Shown piece by piece: positions 33,286 through 41,388 of a stretch of DNA of 64,000 nt (its first letter is position 1; the number at the start of each line of letters is the position of its first letter). The notes below the pieces were generated by a model. The model saw nothing but the letters and a program-made list of their open reading frames with translations. It did no database searches and had not been told where the DNA came from. Origin of the DNA: Terrabacter sp. MAHUQ-38. Its GTDB lineage: Bacteria > Actinomycetota > Actinomycetes > Actinomycetales > Dermatophilaceae. The stretch is from NCBI RefSeq assembly GCF_014518425.1, contig NZ_JACVCU010000002.1, forward strand, positions 1 to 64,000, read 5' to 3'. The translations under genes and the position numbers were made by a program.

Positions 33286-34311
33286 GTGTCTGTCGTTCCC
33301 GACGGCCGTCGTCTGCTGCGCGTCGAGGCGCGCAACGCCGAGACCCCCATCGAGCGCAAGCCGTCCTGGATCCGGACGACCGCGAAGATGGGCCCCGAGT
33401 ACACCGCCCTGCACTCCATGGTGAAGTCCGAGGGACTGCACACGGTGTGCCAGGAGGCGGCCTGCCCCAACATCTTCGAGTGCTGGGAGGACAAGGAGGC
33501 CACGTTCCTCATCGGGGGTGACGTGTGCACCCGGCGTTGCGACTTCTGCGACATCGCGACGGGCCGCCCCACCGACCTCGACCTCGACGAGCCGCGCCGC
33601 GTGGCCGAGTCGGTGCGTCAGATGGGCCTGCGCTACTCCACCGTCACCGGCGTCGCCCGTGACGACCAGCCCGACGGCGCCGCCGGGCTCTACGCCGAGA
33701 CGATCCGCCAGATCCACCTGCTCAACCCCAACACGGGCGTCGAGATCCTGCCGCCCGACTTCGGCGCCAAGCCGGAGCTCGTCGGGCAGGTCTTCGACGC
33801 GCGTCCGGAGGTGTTCGCGCACAACCTCGAGACCGTGCCGCGGATCTTCCGCCGCATCCGTCCGGCGTTCACCTACGAGAAGTCGCTGAAGGTCCTCTCG
33901 ATGGCGCGCGCGGCCCAGCTCGTCACGAAGTCGAACCTCATCCTGGGCATGGGCGAGACCGACACCGAGATCGAGGAGGCGATCCGCGACCTGCACGACG
34001 CCGGCTGCGACATCCTCACGATCACCCAGTACCTGCGGCCCTCGAAGCTGCACCACCCGATCGACCGGTGGGTCAAGCCGGAGGAGTTCGTCCACTGGTC
34101 CGAGCTCGCCGAGGAGATCGGTTTCAAGGGCGTCATGGCCGGTCCGCTCGTGCGCTCGTCGTACCGCGCCGGGCGCCTCTGGGCGACGGCCATGCGCAAG
34201 TGGGGCCGCGAGATCCCCGCGCATCTGTCCCACCTCGCCGAGGCCGCTGGGTCACCTGCCCGCCAAGAGGCGGCGTCGTTGGTGGCGCGTGCGCAGAGCG
34301 CCGTATCCTGA
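33286..34311 (+). CDS. lipA: Lipoyl synthase
   Basis: A radical SAM enzyme of 341 residues that inserts two sulfurs into protein-bound octanoate. The sacrificed auxiliary cluster ligands are Cys55, Cys60 and Cys66 ([14 protein letters not shown]); the radical SAM cluster uses Cys81, Cys85 and Cys88 (CTRRCDFCD). [10 protein letters not shown] and the C-terminal RSSYRAG follow; the latter has the Ser ligand of the auxiliary cluster. GTG at 33286 with AAGGAG 5 nt upstream is the start; the longer frame upstream runs through the sigma remnant and is not genuine. It completes lipoate synthesis begun by LipB. Confidence 0.97.
   Translation: MSVVPDGRRLLRVEARNAETPIERKPSWIRTTAKMGPEYTALHSMVKSEGLHTVCQEAACPNIFECWEDKEATFLIGGDVCTRRCDFCDIATGRPTDLDLDEPRRVAESVRQMGLRYSTVTGVARDDQPDGAAGLYAETIRQIHLLNPNTGVEILPPDFGAKPELVGQVFDARPEVFAHNLETVPRIFRRIRPAFTYEKSLKVLSMARAAQLVTKSNLILGMGETDTEIEEAIRDLHDAGCDILTITQYLRPSKLHHPIDRWVKPEEFVHWSELAEEIGFKGVMAGPLVRSSYRAGRLWATAMRKWGREIPAHLSHLAEAAGSPARQEAASLVARAQSAVS
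34304..34309 (+). promoter_or_regulatory. -10 box of DUF4191 gene inside the lipA 3' end
   Basis: TATCCT overlaps the lipA stop codon and lies 7 nt before the ATG at 34317, suggesting an additional leaderless transcript. Confidence 0.5.
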
Positions 34312-34316
34312 GCACC

Positions 34317-35051
34317 ATGGCACGCAACAAGGACGGCGACTCGACGAGCACGCCCCAGGAGAAGAAGCAGGGACGGCTGTCCCAGATCCGTGAGGTCTAC
34401 CGGGTCTCCAGGCAGGCTGACCCGCTCATCGGCTGGTACATGCTGCTCTCGTTCCTCGTGGTCTTCGGGGTGCTGCTCGTCGTCGGCTTCCTGGTCAAGC
34501 TCCCGTGGATCCTCGGAGCCTTCGGGGTCCTCTTCGGCATCCTCGCCGCGACGATCGTGATGAGCCGTCGGGCCGAGCGCGCCGCCTACACCCAGATCGA
34601 GGGGCAGGCAGGCGCCGCCGGCGCCGCGCTCACCTCGATCCGCCGCGGGTGGTACACCGATCGCGAGCCGGTCGCCGCCGACGTCGCCCGCGCCGGTGAC
34701 ATCAGCTCGGCCGCGATGGTCTACCGCGCCCTCGGCCGTCCGGGCGTCGTGCTCGTCGGCGAGGGCCCGACCGGCCGCGTCCAGAAGCTGCTCGCCGCCG
34801 AGAAGAAGCGCGTCGAGCGTGTCGCTCCGGGCGTGCCCGTCACGACCCTGCGGGTCGGCAGCGGCGAGGACGAGGTGCCCCTGCCGAAGCTCGCGAGCAA
34901 GGTGCAGCGCCTCAAGCCGCAGATCACCAAGGACGAGATGGCCATGGTCAACAAGCGACTCAAGGCCCTCGGCGGCATGCGCGCCCCGCTGCCGCCGGGC
35001 GTCGACCCGATGCGTGCCCGCATGGACCGGAAGGCCTTGCGCGGCAAGTGA
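34317..35051 (+). CDS. DUF4191 membrane protein
   Basis: A 244-residue actinobacterial protein of unknown function. A charged N-terminus (about 45 residues) precedes two transmembrane helices (WYMLLSFLVVFGVLLVVG and LGAFGVLFGILAATIV), and a cytoplasmic domain of about 160 residues follows with MVYRALGRPGVVLVGEGP. The family sits between lipA and the RDD gene in many actinobacteria (Rv2219 in M. tuberculosis), as here, so a link with lipoylation or cell envelope upkeep is possible but unproven. Confidence 0.85.
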   Translation: MARNKDGDSTSTPQEKKQGRLSQIREVYRVSRQADPLIGWYMLLSFLVVFGVLLVVGFLVKLPWILGAFGVLFGILAATIVMSRRAERAAYTQIEGQAGAAGAALTSIRRGWYTDREPVAADVARAGDISSAAMVYRALGRPGVVLVGEGPTGRVQKLLAAEKKRVERVAPGVPVTTLRVGSGEDEVPLPKLASKVQRLKPQITKDEMAMVNKRLKALGGMRAPLPPGVDPMRARMDRKALRGK

Positions 35052-35073
35052 TCCCGGGGTGATCCCGGCGTAT

Positions 35074-35110
35074 GCGGAAGGGCGGGCTCCCGGGGAGCCC
35101 GCCCTTCTGC
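35074..35110. terminator. Bidirectional hairpin terminator
   Basis: GGAAGGGCGGGCTCCC and GGGAGCCCGCCCTTCT pair over 15 or more base pairs around a short loop, between the convergent DUF4191 and RDD genes. No T-run, as usual in high-GC actinobacteria. Confidence 0.85.
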
Positions 35111-35144
35111 ATATGCCGAGGTTCTTCGCCTATCGGCGCCCGCG

Positions 35145-35627
35145 TCAGCGCGTGCGCACGATGACCGTGTTGGGCACCTTGTCGTGCAGCCCACGCCCGT
35201 TGCGGTCCCAGACGACAGCGGGGATGAACAGGCACAGCAGGATCGTGCGCACGACCGCCTGGATGGGCATGACCCGTGCACCGCCGAGGGAACGCACCTG
35301 GAGGCCGGCGACGCGGTGGCCGATGGTGTAGCCGATCGTGCCGACGAGCAGCAGGTGCATGAGGGCGAAGACGCCGAGCACGACGAAGTTCTGCGCACCC
35401 GTCGCCGGCGGCTGCGCGAACGGCAGGGGCACCGAGAAGGTCCCACGCGCGATGAGCGCCGCGATCCCCCAGTCGATCAGCACGCCCACGAGGCGGATGC
35501 CGAAACCGGCGATCGATCCCGGGCCGCTCGGCGGCAGACCGAGATCACGGCCCCGGTACTCCTCCTGGGCGCTCGTGCGTGCGCGCGGGCCCTCGAGCCA
35601 CGAGCCGAAGTCCTTGCGGTCCACCAC
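35145..35627 (-). CDS. RDD family membrane protein
   Basis: A 160-residue protein with three to four helices. The RDD signature Arg lies in IAGFGIRLVGVLIDW and the Asp-bearing segment follows; IGYTIGHRVAGLQVRSLGG is the conserved inter-helix loop. GTG at 35627 is chosen over upstream frames because TACGCT lies 6 nt before it. Function uncertain; family members are proposed transporters or adaptors. It is the counterpart of Rv2219A next to glnA. Confidence 0.85.
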   Translation of the reverse strand: MVDRKDFGSWLEGPRARTSAQEEYRGRDLGLPPSGPGSIAGFGIRLVGVLIDWGIAALIARGTFSVPLPFAQPPATGAQNFVVLGVFALMHLLLVGTIGYTIGHRVAGLQVRSLGGARVMPIQAVVRTILLCLFIPAVVWDRNGRGLHDKVPNTVIVRTR

Positions 35628-35633
35628 GGCACC

Positions 35634-35639
35634 AGCGTA
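35634..35639 (-). promoter_or_regulatory. -10 box of RDD gene, leaderless
   Basis: TACGCT on the minus strand, 6 nt before the GTG at 35627. Confidence 0.55.
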
Positions 35640-35681
35640 ACGAGACACGAGCCGGGCGCTTTGCCCGGGCCTGCCCATCCC

Positions 35682-35719
35682 GTAACACCCGCGAAACATT
35701 GGGGTCATTGCCGAGAAAT
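35682..35719 (+). promoter_or_regulatory. Double GlnR box upstream of glnA
   Basis: GTAAC-n6-GAAAC (35682-35697) is followed after 6 nt by GTCAT-n6-GAAAT (35704-35719), matching the actinobacterial GlnR a-site/b-site consensus gTnAC-n6-GaAAC in phase. A -10-like TAGTGT is at about 35729. GlnR should activate glnA under nitrogen limitation. Confidence 0.85.
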
Positions 35720-35826
35720 CGGTTGTCGATAGTGTCGTCCCCGACAGCACGAGGCCGTCCTCGATCTGCAACGCCCCGAGCGCTCGCGATCACCGAGGAC
35801 GACCTCGCCCCACATCAGGAGGTTGG

Positions 35827-37251
35827 ATGTTCAGCTCAGCTGACGAGGTCCTCAAGTTCATCAAGGACGAGGACGTCAAGTTCGTCGACATTCGGTTCTG
35901 CGATCTGCCCGGTGTCATGCAGCACTTCAACGTGCCGGCTGAGACGGTCGACAAGGACTTCTTCACCGTTGGTCAGATGTTCGACGGCTCGTCGATCCGC
36001 GGCTTCCAGGCCATTCACGAGTCGGACATGAAGCTCGTGCCGGACCCCGCGACGGCGTTCGTCGACCCGTACCGCGTCGAGAAGACGCTGGTCATGAACT
36101 TCTCGATCCTCGACCCGTTCACCGACGAGCGCTACAGCCGCGACCCGCGCAACATCGCGAGCAAGGCCGAGGAGTACCTCAAGTCGACGGGTATCGCCGA
36201 CACCGCCTACTTCGGTGCCGAAGCCGAGTTCTACGTCTTCGACGACGTGCGCTTCGAGACGAAGCAGAACGCCGGGTACTACTACATCGACTCCATCGAG
36301 GCCGCGTGGAACACCGGTCGTGAGGAGGAGGGCGGCAACAAGGCGTACAAGACCCGCTACAAGGGCGGCTACTTCCCCGTCTCCCCCGTCGACCACTTCG
36401 CGGACTTCCGCGACCAGGTCTGCCTCCAGCTCAAGGAGGTCGGGCTCAACGTGGAGCGCAGCCACCACGAGGTGGGCACCGCCGGGCAGATGGAGATCAA
36501 CTACCGGTTCAACACGCTGCTGCACTCCGGCGACGACATCATGAAGTTCAAGTACGTCGTCAAGAACCAGGCGTGGGCCGCCGGTCGCACTGCCACCTTC
36601 ATGCCGAAGCCGCTCTTCGGTGACAACGGCTCGGGCATGCACACGCACCAGTCGCTCTGGAAGGACGGCGAGCCGCTGTTCTACGACGAGCGCGGCTACG
36701 GCGGCCTGTCGGACCTCGCGCGCTGGTACATCGGTGGCCTGCTCAAGCACGCCCCGTCGCTGCTCGCGTTCACGAACCCGACGATCAACAGCTACCACCG
36801 TCTGGTCCCGGGTTACGAGGCGCCCGTGAACCTGGTGTACTCGGCCCGCAACCGCTCGGCCTGTGTGCGCATCCCGATCACGGGCACCTCGCCGAAGGCC
36901 AAGCGCATCGAGTTCCGCGTCCCGGACCCGTCGGCCAACCCGTACCTCTCCTTCGCGGCCCAGCTCATGGCCGGCCTCGACGGCATCAAGAACCGCATCG
37001 AGCCCCCGGAGCCCGTGGACAAGGACCTCTACGAGCTGCCGCCCGAGGAGCACGCGGCCATCGAGCAGGTCCCGGGCTCGCTCCCCGAGGTGCTCAACGC
37101 GCTCGAGGCCGACCACGAGTACCTGCTCGAGGGCGACGTGTTCACCCAGGACCTCATCGAGGCCTGGATCGAGTACAAGCGCAAGAACGAGGTGGACCCG
37201 ATCCGCTTCCGCCCGCACCCGCACGAGTTCGAGATGTACTTCGACATCTGA
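35827..37251 (+). CDS. glnA: Glutamine synthetase type I, adenylylated form
   Basis: Makes glutamine from glutamate, ammonia and ATP as a dodecamer. The 474-residue chain has the class I-beta features: [10 protein letters not shown] near the N-terminus, [12 protein letters not shown] (metal ligands), [20 protein letters not shown] (glutamate-binding Arg) and Tyr402 in [11 protein letters not shown], the site modified by GlnE. ATG is preceded by AGGAGG with a 5-nt spacer. The promoter carries a double GlnR box. The last codons lie in a 49-bp tandem repeat that continues past the stop. glnE lies 4 kb downstream on the other strand. Confidence 0.98.
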   Translation: MFSSADEVLKFIKDEDVKFVDIRFCDLPGVMQHFNVPAETVDKDFFTVGQMFDGSSIRGFQAIHESDMKLVPDPATAFVDPYRVEKTLVMNFSILDPFTDERYSRDPRNIASKAEEYLKSTGIADTAYFGAEAEFYVFDDVRFETKQNAGYYYIDSIEAAWNTGREEEGGNKAYKTRYKGGYFPVSPVDHFADFRDQVCLQLKEVGLNVERSHHEVGTAGQMEINYRFNTLLHSGDDIMKFKYVVKNQAWAAGRTATFMPKPLFGDNGSGMHTHQSLWKDGEPLFYDERGYGGLSDLARWYIGGLLKHAPSLLAFTNPTINSYHRLVPGYEAPVNLVYSARNRSACVRIPITGTSPKAKRIEFRVPDPSANPYLSFAAQLMAGLDGIKNRIEPPEPVDKDLYELPPEEHAAIEQVPGSLPEVLNALEADHEYLLEGDVFTQDLIEAWIEYKRKNEVDPIRFRPHPHEFEMYFDI

Positions 37252-37350
37252 CGGAGCGAAGCGGAGTCTGATGTCGAACGACGAGCTCAGCGACATCTGA
37301 CGGAGCGAAGCGGAGTCTGATGTCGAACGACGAGCTCAGCGACATCTGAC
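37242..37350 (+). repeat. 49-bp tandem duplication spanning the glnA stop codon
   Basis: Units 37242-37290 and 37291-37339 are identical, with an 11-nt partial third copy (37340-37350). Each starts CGACATCTGACGGAGCGAAG, so the glnA terminal Asp-Ile-stop codons are recreated in the repeats. Within each unit, CGACATC and GATGTCG are inverted and can form a stem around the GCGAAGC core. Confidence 0.9.
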
Positions 37351-37366
37351 CGGAACAGCCGCAGCC

Positions 37367-37402
37367 GACAGGCGCGGACCCCACGAGGGGTCCGCGCCTG
37401 TC
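37367..37402 (+). terminator. glnA terminator
   Basis: A perfect 16-bp stem (37367-37382 with 37387-37402; GACAGGCGCGGACCCC on the left) closes an ACGA tetraloop. It is the strongest hairpin after glnA. Confidence 0.9.
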
Positions 37403-37451
37403 GTCGTGTCGGGAGAGGGTGAATTGACCGCGGCTGGGGCCGATGGGCGAG

Positions 37452-37457
37452 TAGCGT
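37452..37457 (+). promoter_or_regulatory. -10 box of membrane protein gene, leaderless or nearly so
   Basis: TAGCGT lies 8 nt before the ATG at 37466. Confidence 0.5.
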
Positions 37458-37465
37458 CATTTGTC

Positions 37466-38371
37466 ATGGCAGCAGGAGTCGTTGCACCGACCGAGACCGG
37501 TCCTGGGCCGGCCCTCCAGACGTATCGCTACCTGAGGCTGACGCTTGCCCTCCCGGCGGTCTTCCTCATAGTCGCGACGCTGCTCGAGGCGTGGAACCAA
37601 GGCGCGTTCCGCCAGTCCATCAGCGACTCCTACCAGGGGCCGGTCCGCGACGTCTTCGTGGGAGCCCTGATGGCCTCGGGCGTCTGCATGATCGCGTACA
37701 AGGGTCGCTCGAAGCTCGAGGACTACGCGCTGAACTTCGGCGGCTTCAACACCTTCTTCGTCGCTCTCGTGCCGAACAACTTCACCCAGGTCCTGCGCGA
37801 CGCGCCGACCGGATCGCTCGGCGCCACAGGCACAGCCACGCGCGAGCAGATGCTGACGAACCTCCGGCTGGTTCTCGCGGCGTTCCTGCTGGTGGCGGTG
37901 GTCTTTGTGGTCCTCGACGCGAGGCTCATGCAGTGGAGTGCGATCCGGTGGCAGAACCAGCAGCCCGTCTCGAACGTTCTCGTCGTCGTCTCGTGGGTCG
38001 CTGAGGTCGTGTTCATCGTCGTCGTCGGTGGGGTGCTCATGGGCTGGGAGACGCTGTTCGGCGCGTCGATCTTCGGCATCGTCCACTTCGCCGCCGCGGG
38101 GCTCCTCATCGCGAACCTGTCCTTCGCGGTGGCCAGCCACGCGTTCCCCGACAAGCTGCGGACCGCAGCGGATGACGCTCCCGAACCCCCTTCGACGCAG
38201 ATGTTCTACCGGGTGGTCGTCGCCCTGATGTGGCTCGGTCTGCTCGTCGGCGGCTTCGCCATCGCGAAGAACGTCAGCTACTCGGTGCTGGCCACGGAGT
38301 ACTACGAGATCGTCATGTTCCTTCTCTTCTGGGCCGTCGCGACCCGCCACGGCTGGAACCCGACGGTCTGA
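37466..38371 (+). CDS. Polytopic membrane protein of unknown function
   Basis: A 301-residue integral membrane protein with about seven hydrophobic segments, starting LRLTLALPAVFLIVATLL and ending EIVMFLLFWAVATRHGW. A large loop between the second and third segments contains FVALVPNNFTQVLRD and a Gly/Thr-rich stretch. I do not recognise the family by name. The ATG at 37466 follows a -10 box; the in-frame GTG at 37406 lies next to the glnA terminator and is unlikely. Stands alone between that terminator and the DUF1810 gene 27 bp downstream. Confidence 0.7.
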   Translation: MAAGVVAPTETGPGPALQTYRYLRLTLALPAVFLIVATLLEAWNQGAFRQSISDSYQGPVRDVFVGALMASGVCMIAYKGRSKLEDYALNFGGFNTFFVALVPNNFTQVLRDAPTGSLGATGTATREQMLTNLRLVLAAFLLVAVVFVVLDARLMQWSAIRWQNQQPVSNVLVVVSWVAEVVFIVVVGGVLMGWETLFGASIFGIVHFAAAGLLIANLSFAVASHAFPDKLRTAADDAPEPPSTQMFYRVVVALMWLGLLVGGFAIAKNVSYSVLATEYYEIVMFLLFWAVATRHGWNPTV

Positions 38372-38398
38372 GCACGCCTCGCGGGGTACGTCCCGTCC

Positions 38399-38842
38399 AT
38401 GACCGGCGACCCGTACGACCTCGACCGCTTCGTCCGCGCCCAGGACTCGGGCGCCACCTATGCCGCAGCCCTGGCCGAGCTGCGGGCGGGGACGAAACGG
38501 GGGCACTGGATGTGGTTCGTCCTGCCCCAGGTCGCCGGCCTCGGGCGCAGCGAGACGGCCCAGCGGTATGCCGTGTCGGGCCTCGCGGAGGCCCGTGCCT
38601 ACCTGCGCCACCCCGTCCTCGGCCCGCGGCTGCGCGAGTGCGCCGACGCCCTCGACGCGCTGGACACGACCGACCCCGTCGAGGTGCTCGGCAGCATCGA
38701 CGCGACGAAGCTGCGTTCGTCGATGACGCTCTTCGAGAGGGCGGCGGCCGACGGCACGGAAGCGGAGCCGTTCGTGCGGGTGCTCGACCACTTCTTCGGG
38801 GGTCGCCGCGACGACGCGACCGCCGGGATCCTCGGGTCGTGA
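38399..38842 (+). CDS. DUF1810 family protein
   Basis: A 147-residue soluble protein. DPYDLDRFVRAQ, the block GHWMWFVLPQVAGLGRS, and YLRHPVLGPRLREC are diagnostic of DUF1810, whose members are small alpha-helical proteins without a known role (sometimes labelled calpastatin-like on weak grounds). The start is ATG 38399, with no clear Shine-Dalgarno. It may be co-transcribed with the preceding membrane protein gene (27-bp gap). Confidence 0.88.
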   Translation: MTGDPYDLDRFVRAQDSGATYAAALAELRAGTKRGHWMWFVLPQVAGLGRSETAQRYAVSGLAEARAYLRHPVLGPRLRECADALDALDTTDPVEVLGSIDATKLRSSMTLFERAAADGTEAEPFVRVLDHFFGGRRDDATAGILGS

Positions 38843-39090
38843 CGCCGGCCGGCACGGCTCAGCCTGATCCAGAGCGGCGAGGTGACGAATTCCACGCGTG
38901 TCGTTCCCACCCTCGACCCCGGGAATGTGCATCAAGCGGACAAATGGGTTAAAGTGCCGCACCCGCGTTCGCAGGTCTCTCTGACGGCCTCTCTCCACGC
39001 GCCCGGGATCACAACACAACAGCCCTCGCGCTCGCCGCCCTGCCCTCGCGCAGGAGCGGATTCCGTCCCCATCCGTCTCGGAGAACCCGC

Positions 39091-40077
39091 ATGAACCACA
39101 CCCTCAACCCTCGACGCCTCCGGGTGGTCGTCCTGTTGTTGTCGGCCGTCGCCTCTGTCGCCATCGTCTCGTCCGTCGCACCCGCCGCCACGGCCGGTGG
39201 CGGTCCCCCCGCTCCCGCGACGCCGACGGGCCTGCCGACCTCCATCGAGGGCCTGTCCCCCTACGTCGGGCCGACCGGCTGCGACCTGCGCACCCGGACG
39301 GGTTCGCTCAAGCTCGCCAAGCTCATCCAGGCCACCTACGCCAACACCTACGGCCTGTCCCGCACCTGCACCTCAGCCACGACGCCGTCCTCGGAGCACT
39401 TCGACGGCCGAGCCGTCGACTCCTTCTTCAACGTCCGCAACACGACCGAGCGCGCCGAGGCCAGTGCCCTGTTGACCTGGCTGCTGAAGTACGACGCAGC
39501 CGGCAACCGCTACGCCAACGCTCGCCGTCTCGGCGTCATGTACATCATCTGGAACAACAAGATGTGGAGCTCGTACCGCGCGGGCGAGGGCTGGCGCCCG
39601 TACAGCAACTGCGCCGACACGCCCTCGTCGGCGTACGACACGGCCTGCCACCGCAACCACATCCACGTCAGCCTCTCGTGGGAGGGCGCCCAGGGGCGGA
39701 CGTCGTTCTGGACGAAGGCGGTCGCCCCGGTCGACTGGGGCCCGTGCCGCCCGGCCGACCTCAACTGGTCGGCGGGACAGGCCGCGTACAACCCGCGGCC
39801 GTGCCCGCGCTACGCCGTCGTCAAGGCTCCGTCGGGCGCGAGCTCGCTGCTCAAGGAGATGGTCCCGCGGTCCGGCATGGTGCTGCGTCCGGGCATGGCC
39901 GGGCCCGCGGTCAAGACCGTGCAGAAGGTCATCGGCGTGACCGCGACCGGCACGTTCGGCTCGACGACGAAGGATCGCCTCATGGCCTGGCAGCGCGCCC
40001 ACGGTCTCGATGCCAGCGGCATCACCTGGCCGACGACGTGGCGGGCGATGCTCGCGTCCAACGGCATGCCGCGCTGA
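39091..40077 (+). CDS. Secreted protein with ARB_07466-like hydrolase domain and C-terminal peptidoglycan-binding domain
   Basis: A 328-residue exported protein. The signal peptide spans about residues 1-35 (VVVLLLSAVASVAIV, cleavage near ATA). The middle domain has SEHFDGRAVDSFF, LGVMYIIWNNKMW and CHRNHIHVSLSW. His and Asp arranged as in HxxxD/HxH zinc peptidase folds resemble ARB_07466-like and VanY-like domains. The last 80 residues resemble peptidoglycan_binding_1 (LRPGMAGPAVKTVQKVIG). Likely a cell-wall-acting enzyme. The 248-bp upstream gap holds TAAAGT at 38950 as a possible -10 and a leader of about 130 nt with no recognised riboswitch. Confidence 0.75.
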   Translation: MNHTLNPRRLRVVVLLLSAVASVAIVSSVAPAATAGGGPPAPATPTGLPTSIEGLSPYVGPTGCDLRTRTGSLKLAKLIQATYANTYGLSRTCTSATTPSSEHFDGRAVDSFFNVRNTTERAEASALLTWLLKYDAAGNRYANARRLGVMYIIWNNKMWSSYRAGEGWRPYSNCADTPSSAYDTACHRNHIHVSLSWEGAQGRTSFWTKAVAPVDWGPCRPADLNWSAGQAAYNPRPCPRYAVVKAPSGASSLLKEMVPRSGMVLRPGMAGPAVKTVQKVIGVTATGTFGSTTKDRLMAWQRAHGLDASGITWPTTWRAMLASNGMPR

Positions 40078-40116
40078 GCCGAGCCCGCGGACGCGCGTCG
40101 TCGTCCTCCGCGTCGC

Positions 40117-41388
40117 TCAGGCGGCGTGGGAGGAGGACGACGGCGCGTAGGCGCGGTCGACGGCGCTTCGGACGTGGCGGTGGGGCCACGTCGCAGCCAC
40201 GGCCGCGACGAGGCCCAGGCACACCGCCGCGCAGATCGTGACGCCGAGGTAGGCGTTGGTGTGCTGGCCGACCCACCCTGCGGCGAGGTACGACAACCCT
40301 GCTGCGGCGATCGACACCGACCCTGCGAGGCTGAAGATGCGGCCACGCAGCTGCGGCTCGGTGACGAGCGCGAACGTGGCCTGCAGCGGCACCATGAACG
40401 CCTGGAGCATGCCCGAGGCGAAGAAGATCACGGCCACCACGACCAGGGGCGGTTCCAGCGCCGTCAGCAGCAGCGGCATCGGCATCGCCAGCGCCAACGG
40501 CACGATCGAGCGGTTCTGCCGGTGCACGTCACGGCGGCCGATGACCAGGATGCCGACGACAGCACCCACGATCGGCGAGGCCATGAGCACGCCGCCCCAG
40601 GTGGTCGGACCGGCGATCGGGATCGCGAGCGCCTCGGGCGCCGCGATGGCGAGGCAGGCCACCGCGCTCAGGGTCACGAGCCGGGCGAGCACGGGGTGTC
40701 GCACAAGATCCGTCGCGGCCGTCGTGAGGTCACGGGCGAAGCCGCGCAGGCCGCGACCGCGTTGGCCGGTGATCGGCCGGAGCTCGACGACGAAGAGGAT
40801 GACGAGAGCTGCGACGACGAACGTGACGAGGTCGAAGAGGAGCCCGGTCTCAGGACCGACGAGGGCGACGAGCGCCCCACCGACCGCGAGACCGATCGCC
40901 TGGTTGAACTGCTCGGACATGGCGCCGAGCCCCACGGCGCGGGCATACAGGTGCCGGTCCTCGAAGAGGTCGGTGAGCAGCACCATGTTGGAGGCGGTGG
41001 AGGCGCCCCCGATCAGCTCGAGGACGAAGAGCACGAGGAACATCGGCCACAGCGACGCGCCGGTGAGGACGAGCCACATGAGCCCGAGGACACACGTCGC
41101 CCGCAACAGGTGGGACCAGATGAGGACCCACTTGTAGGGGAACCGGTCCACGACCGGCCCGACGAGGCTGCGCCCGAAGAAAGACGGCACCAGGCTGACC
41201 GCGAGGGTCGTGGCCGTTGCGAGCGGCGACCTGGTCACGTCGTAGACGACGGCGGCGATCGTGACGCGCGCTATGAAGTCGCCCCACATCGACAGGGCGT
41301 TGGCCAGGAAGATGGGCAGGTACCGCGGAACGCGGAGGACGGCGGCGTACGTCGGCACGCTGGCGCCCTGCCCCTGGCTCGGATTCAC
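40117..41388 (-). CDS. MFS transporter
   Basis: A 423-residue major facilitator protein with about twelve helices (LPIFLANALSMWGDFIARV at the start). PFYKWVL-like VDRFPYKWVLIW takes the place of the loop 2-3 motif, and LVTEPQLRGRIFSLAGS lies in the second half. The pattern is that of enterobactin-exporter-like or macrolide-efflux-like members, but the substrate is unknown. GTG start overlaps the glnE stop (GTGA), so translation is coupled to glnE, an unusual partner. Confidence 0.88.
   Translation of the reverse strand: MNPSQGQGASVPTYAAVLRVPRYLPIFLANALSMWGDFIARVTIAAVVYDVTRSPLATATTLAVSLVPSFFGRSLVGPVVDRFPYKWVLIWSHLLRATCVLGLMWLVLTGASLWPMFLVLFVLELIGGASTASNMVLLTDLFEDRHLYARAVGLGAMSEQFNQAIGLAVGGALVALVGPETGLLFDLVTFVVAALVILFVVELRPITGQRGRGLRGFARDLTTAATDLVRHPVLARLVTLSAVACLAIAAPEALAIPIAGPTTWGGVLMASPIVGAVVGILVIGRRDVHRQNRSIVPLALAMPMPLLLTALEPPLVVVAVIFFASGMLQAFMVPLQATFALVTEPQLRGRIFSLAGSVSIAAAGLSYLAAGWVGQHTNAYLGVTICAAVCLGLVAAVAATWPHRHVRSAVDRAYAPSSSSHAA

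Noticed and set aside
35068-35116. Near-matches to the GTATGCC heptamer (GTATGCG, ATATGCC) and others at 23476, 38459 and 63171
   Set aside because: One base differs in each, so they were left out of the count.
38843-39090. Possible c-di-AMP (ydaO) riboswitch before the peptidoglycan-binding protein gene
   Set aside because: Such riboswitches do precede actinobacterial wall hydrolases, but I could not find the conserved ydaO core blocks in this leader.
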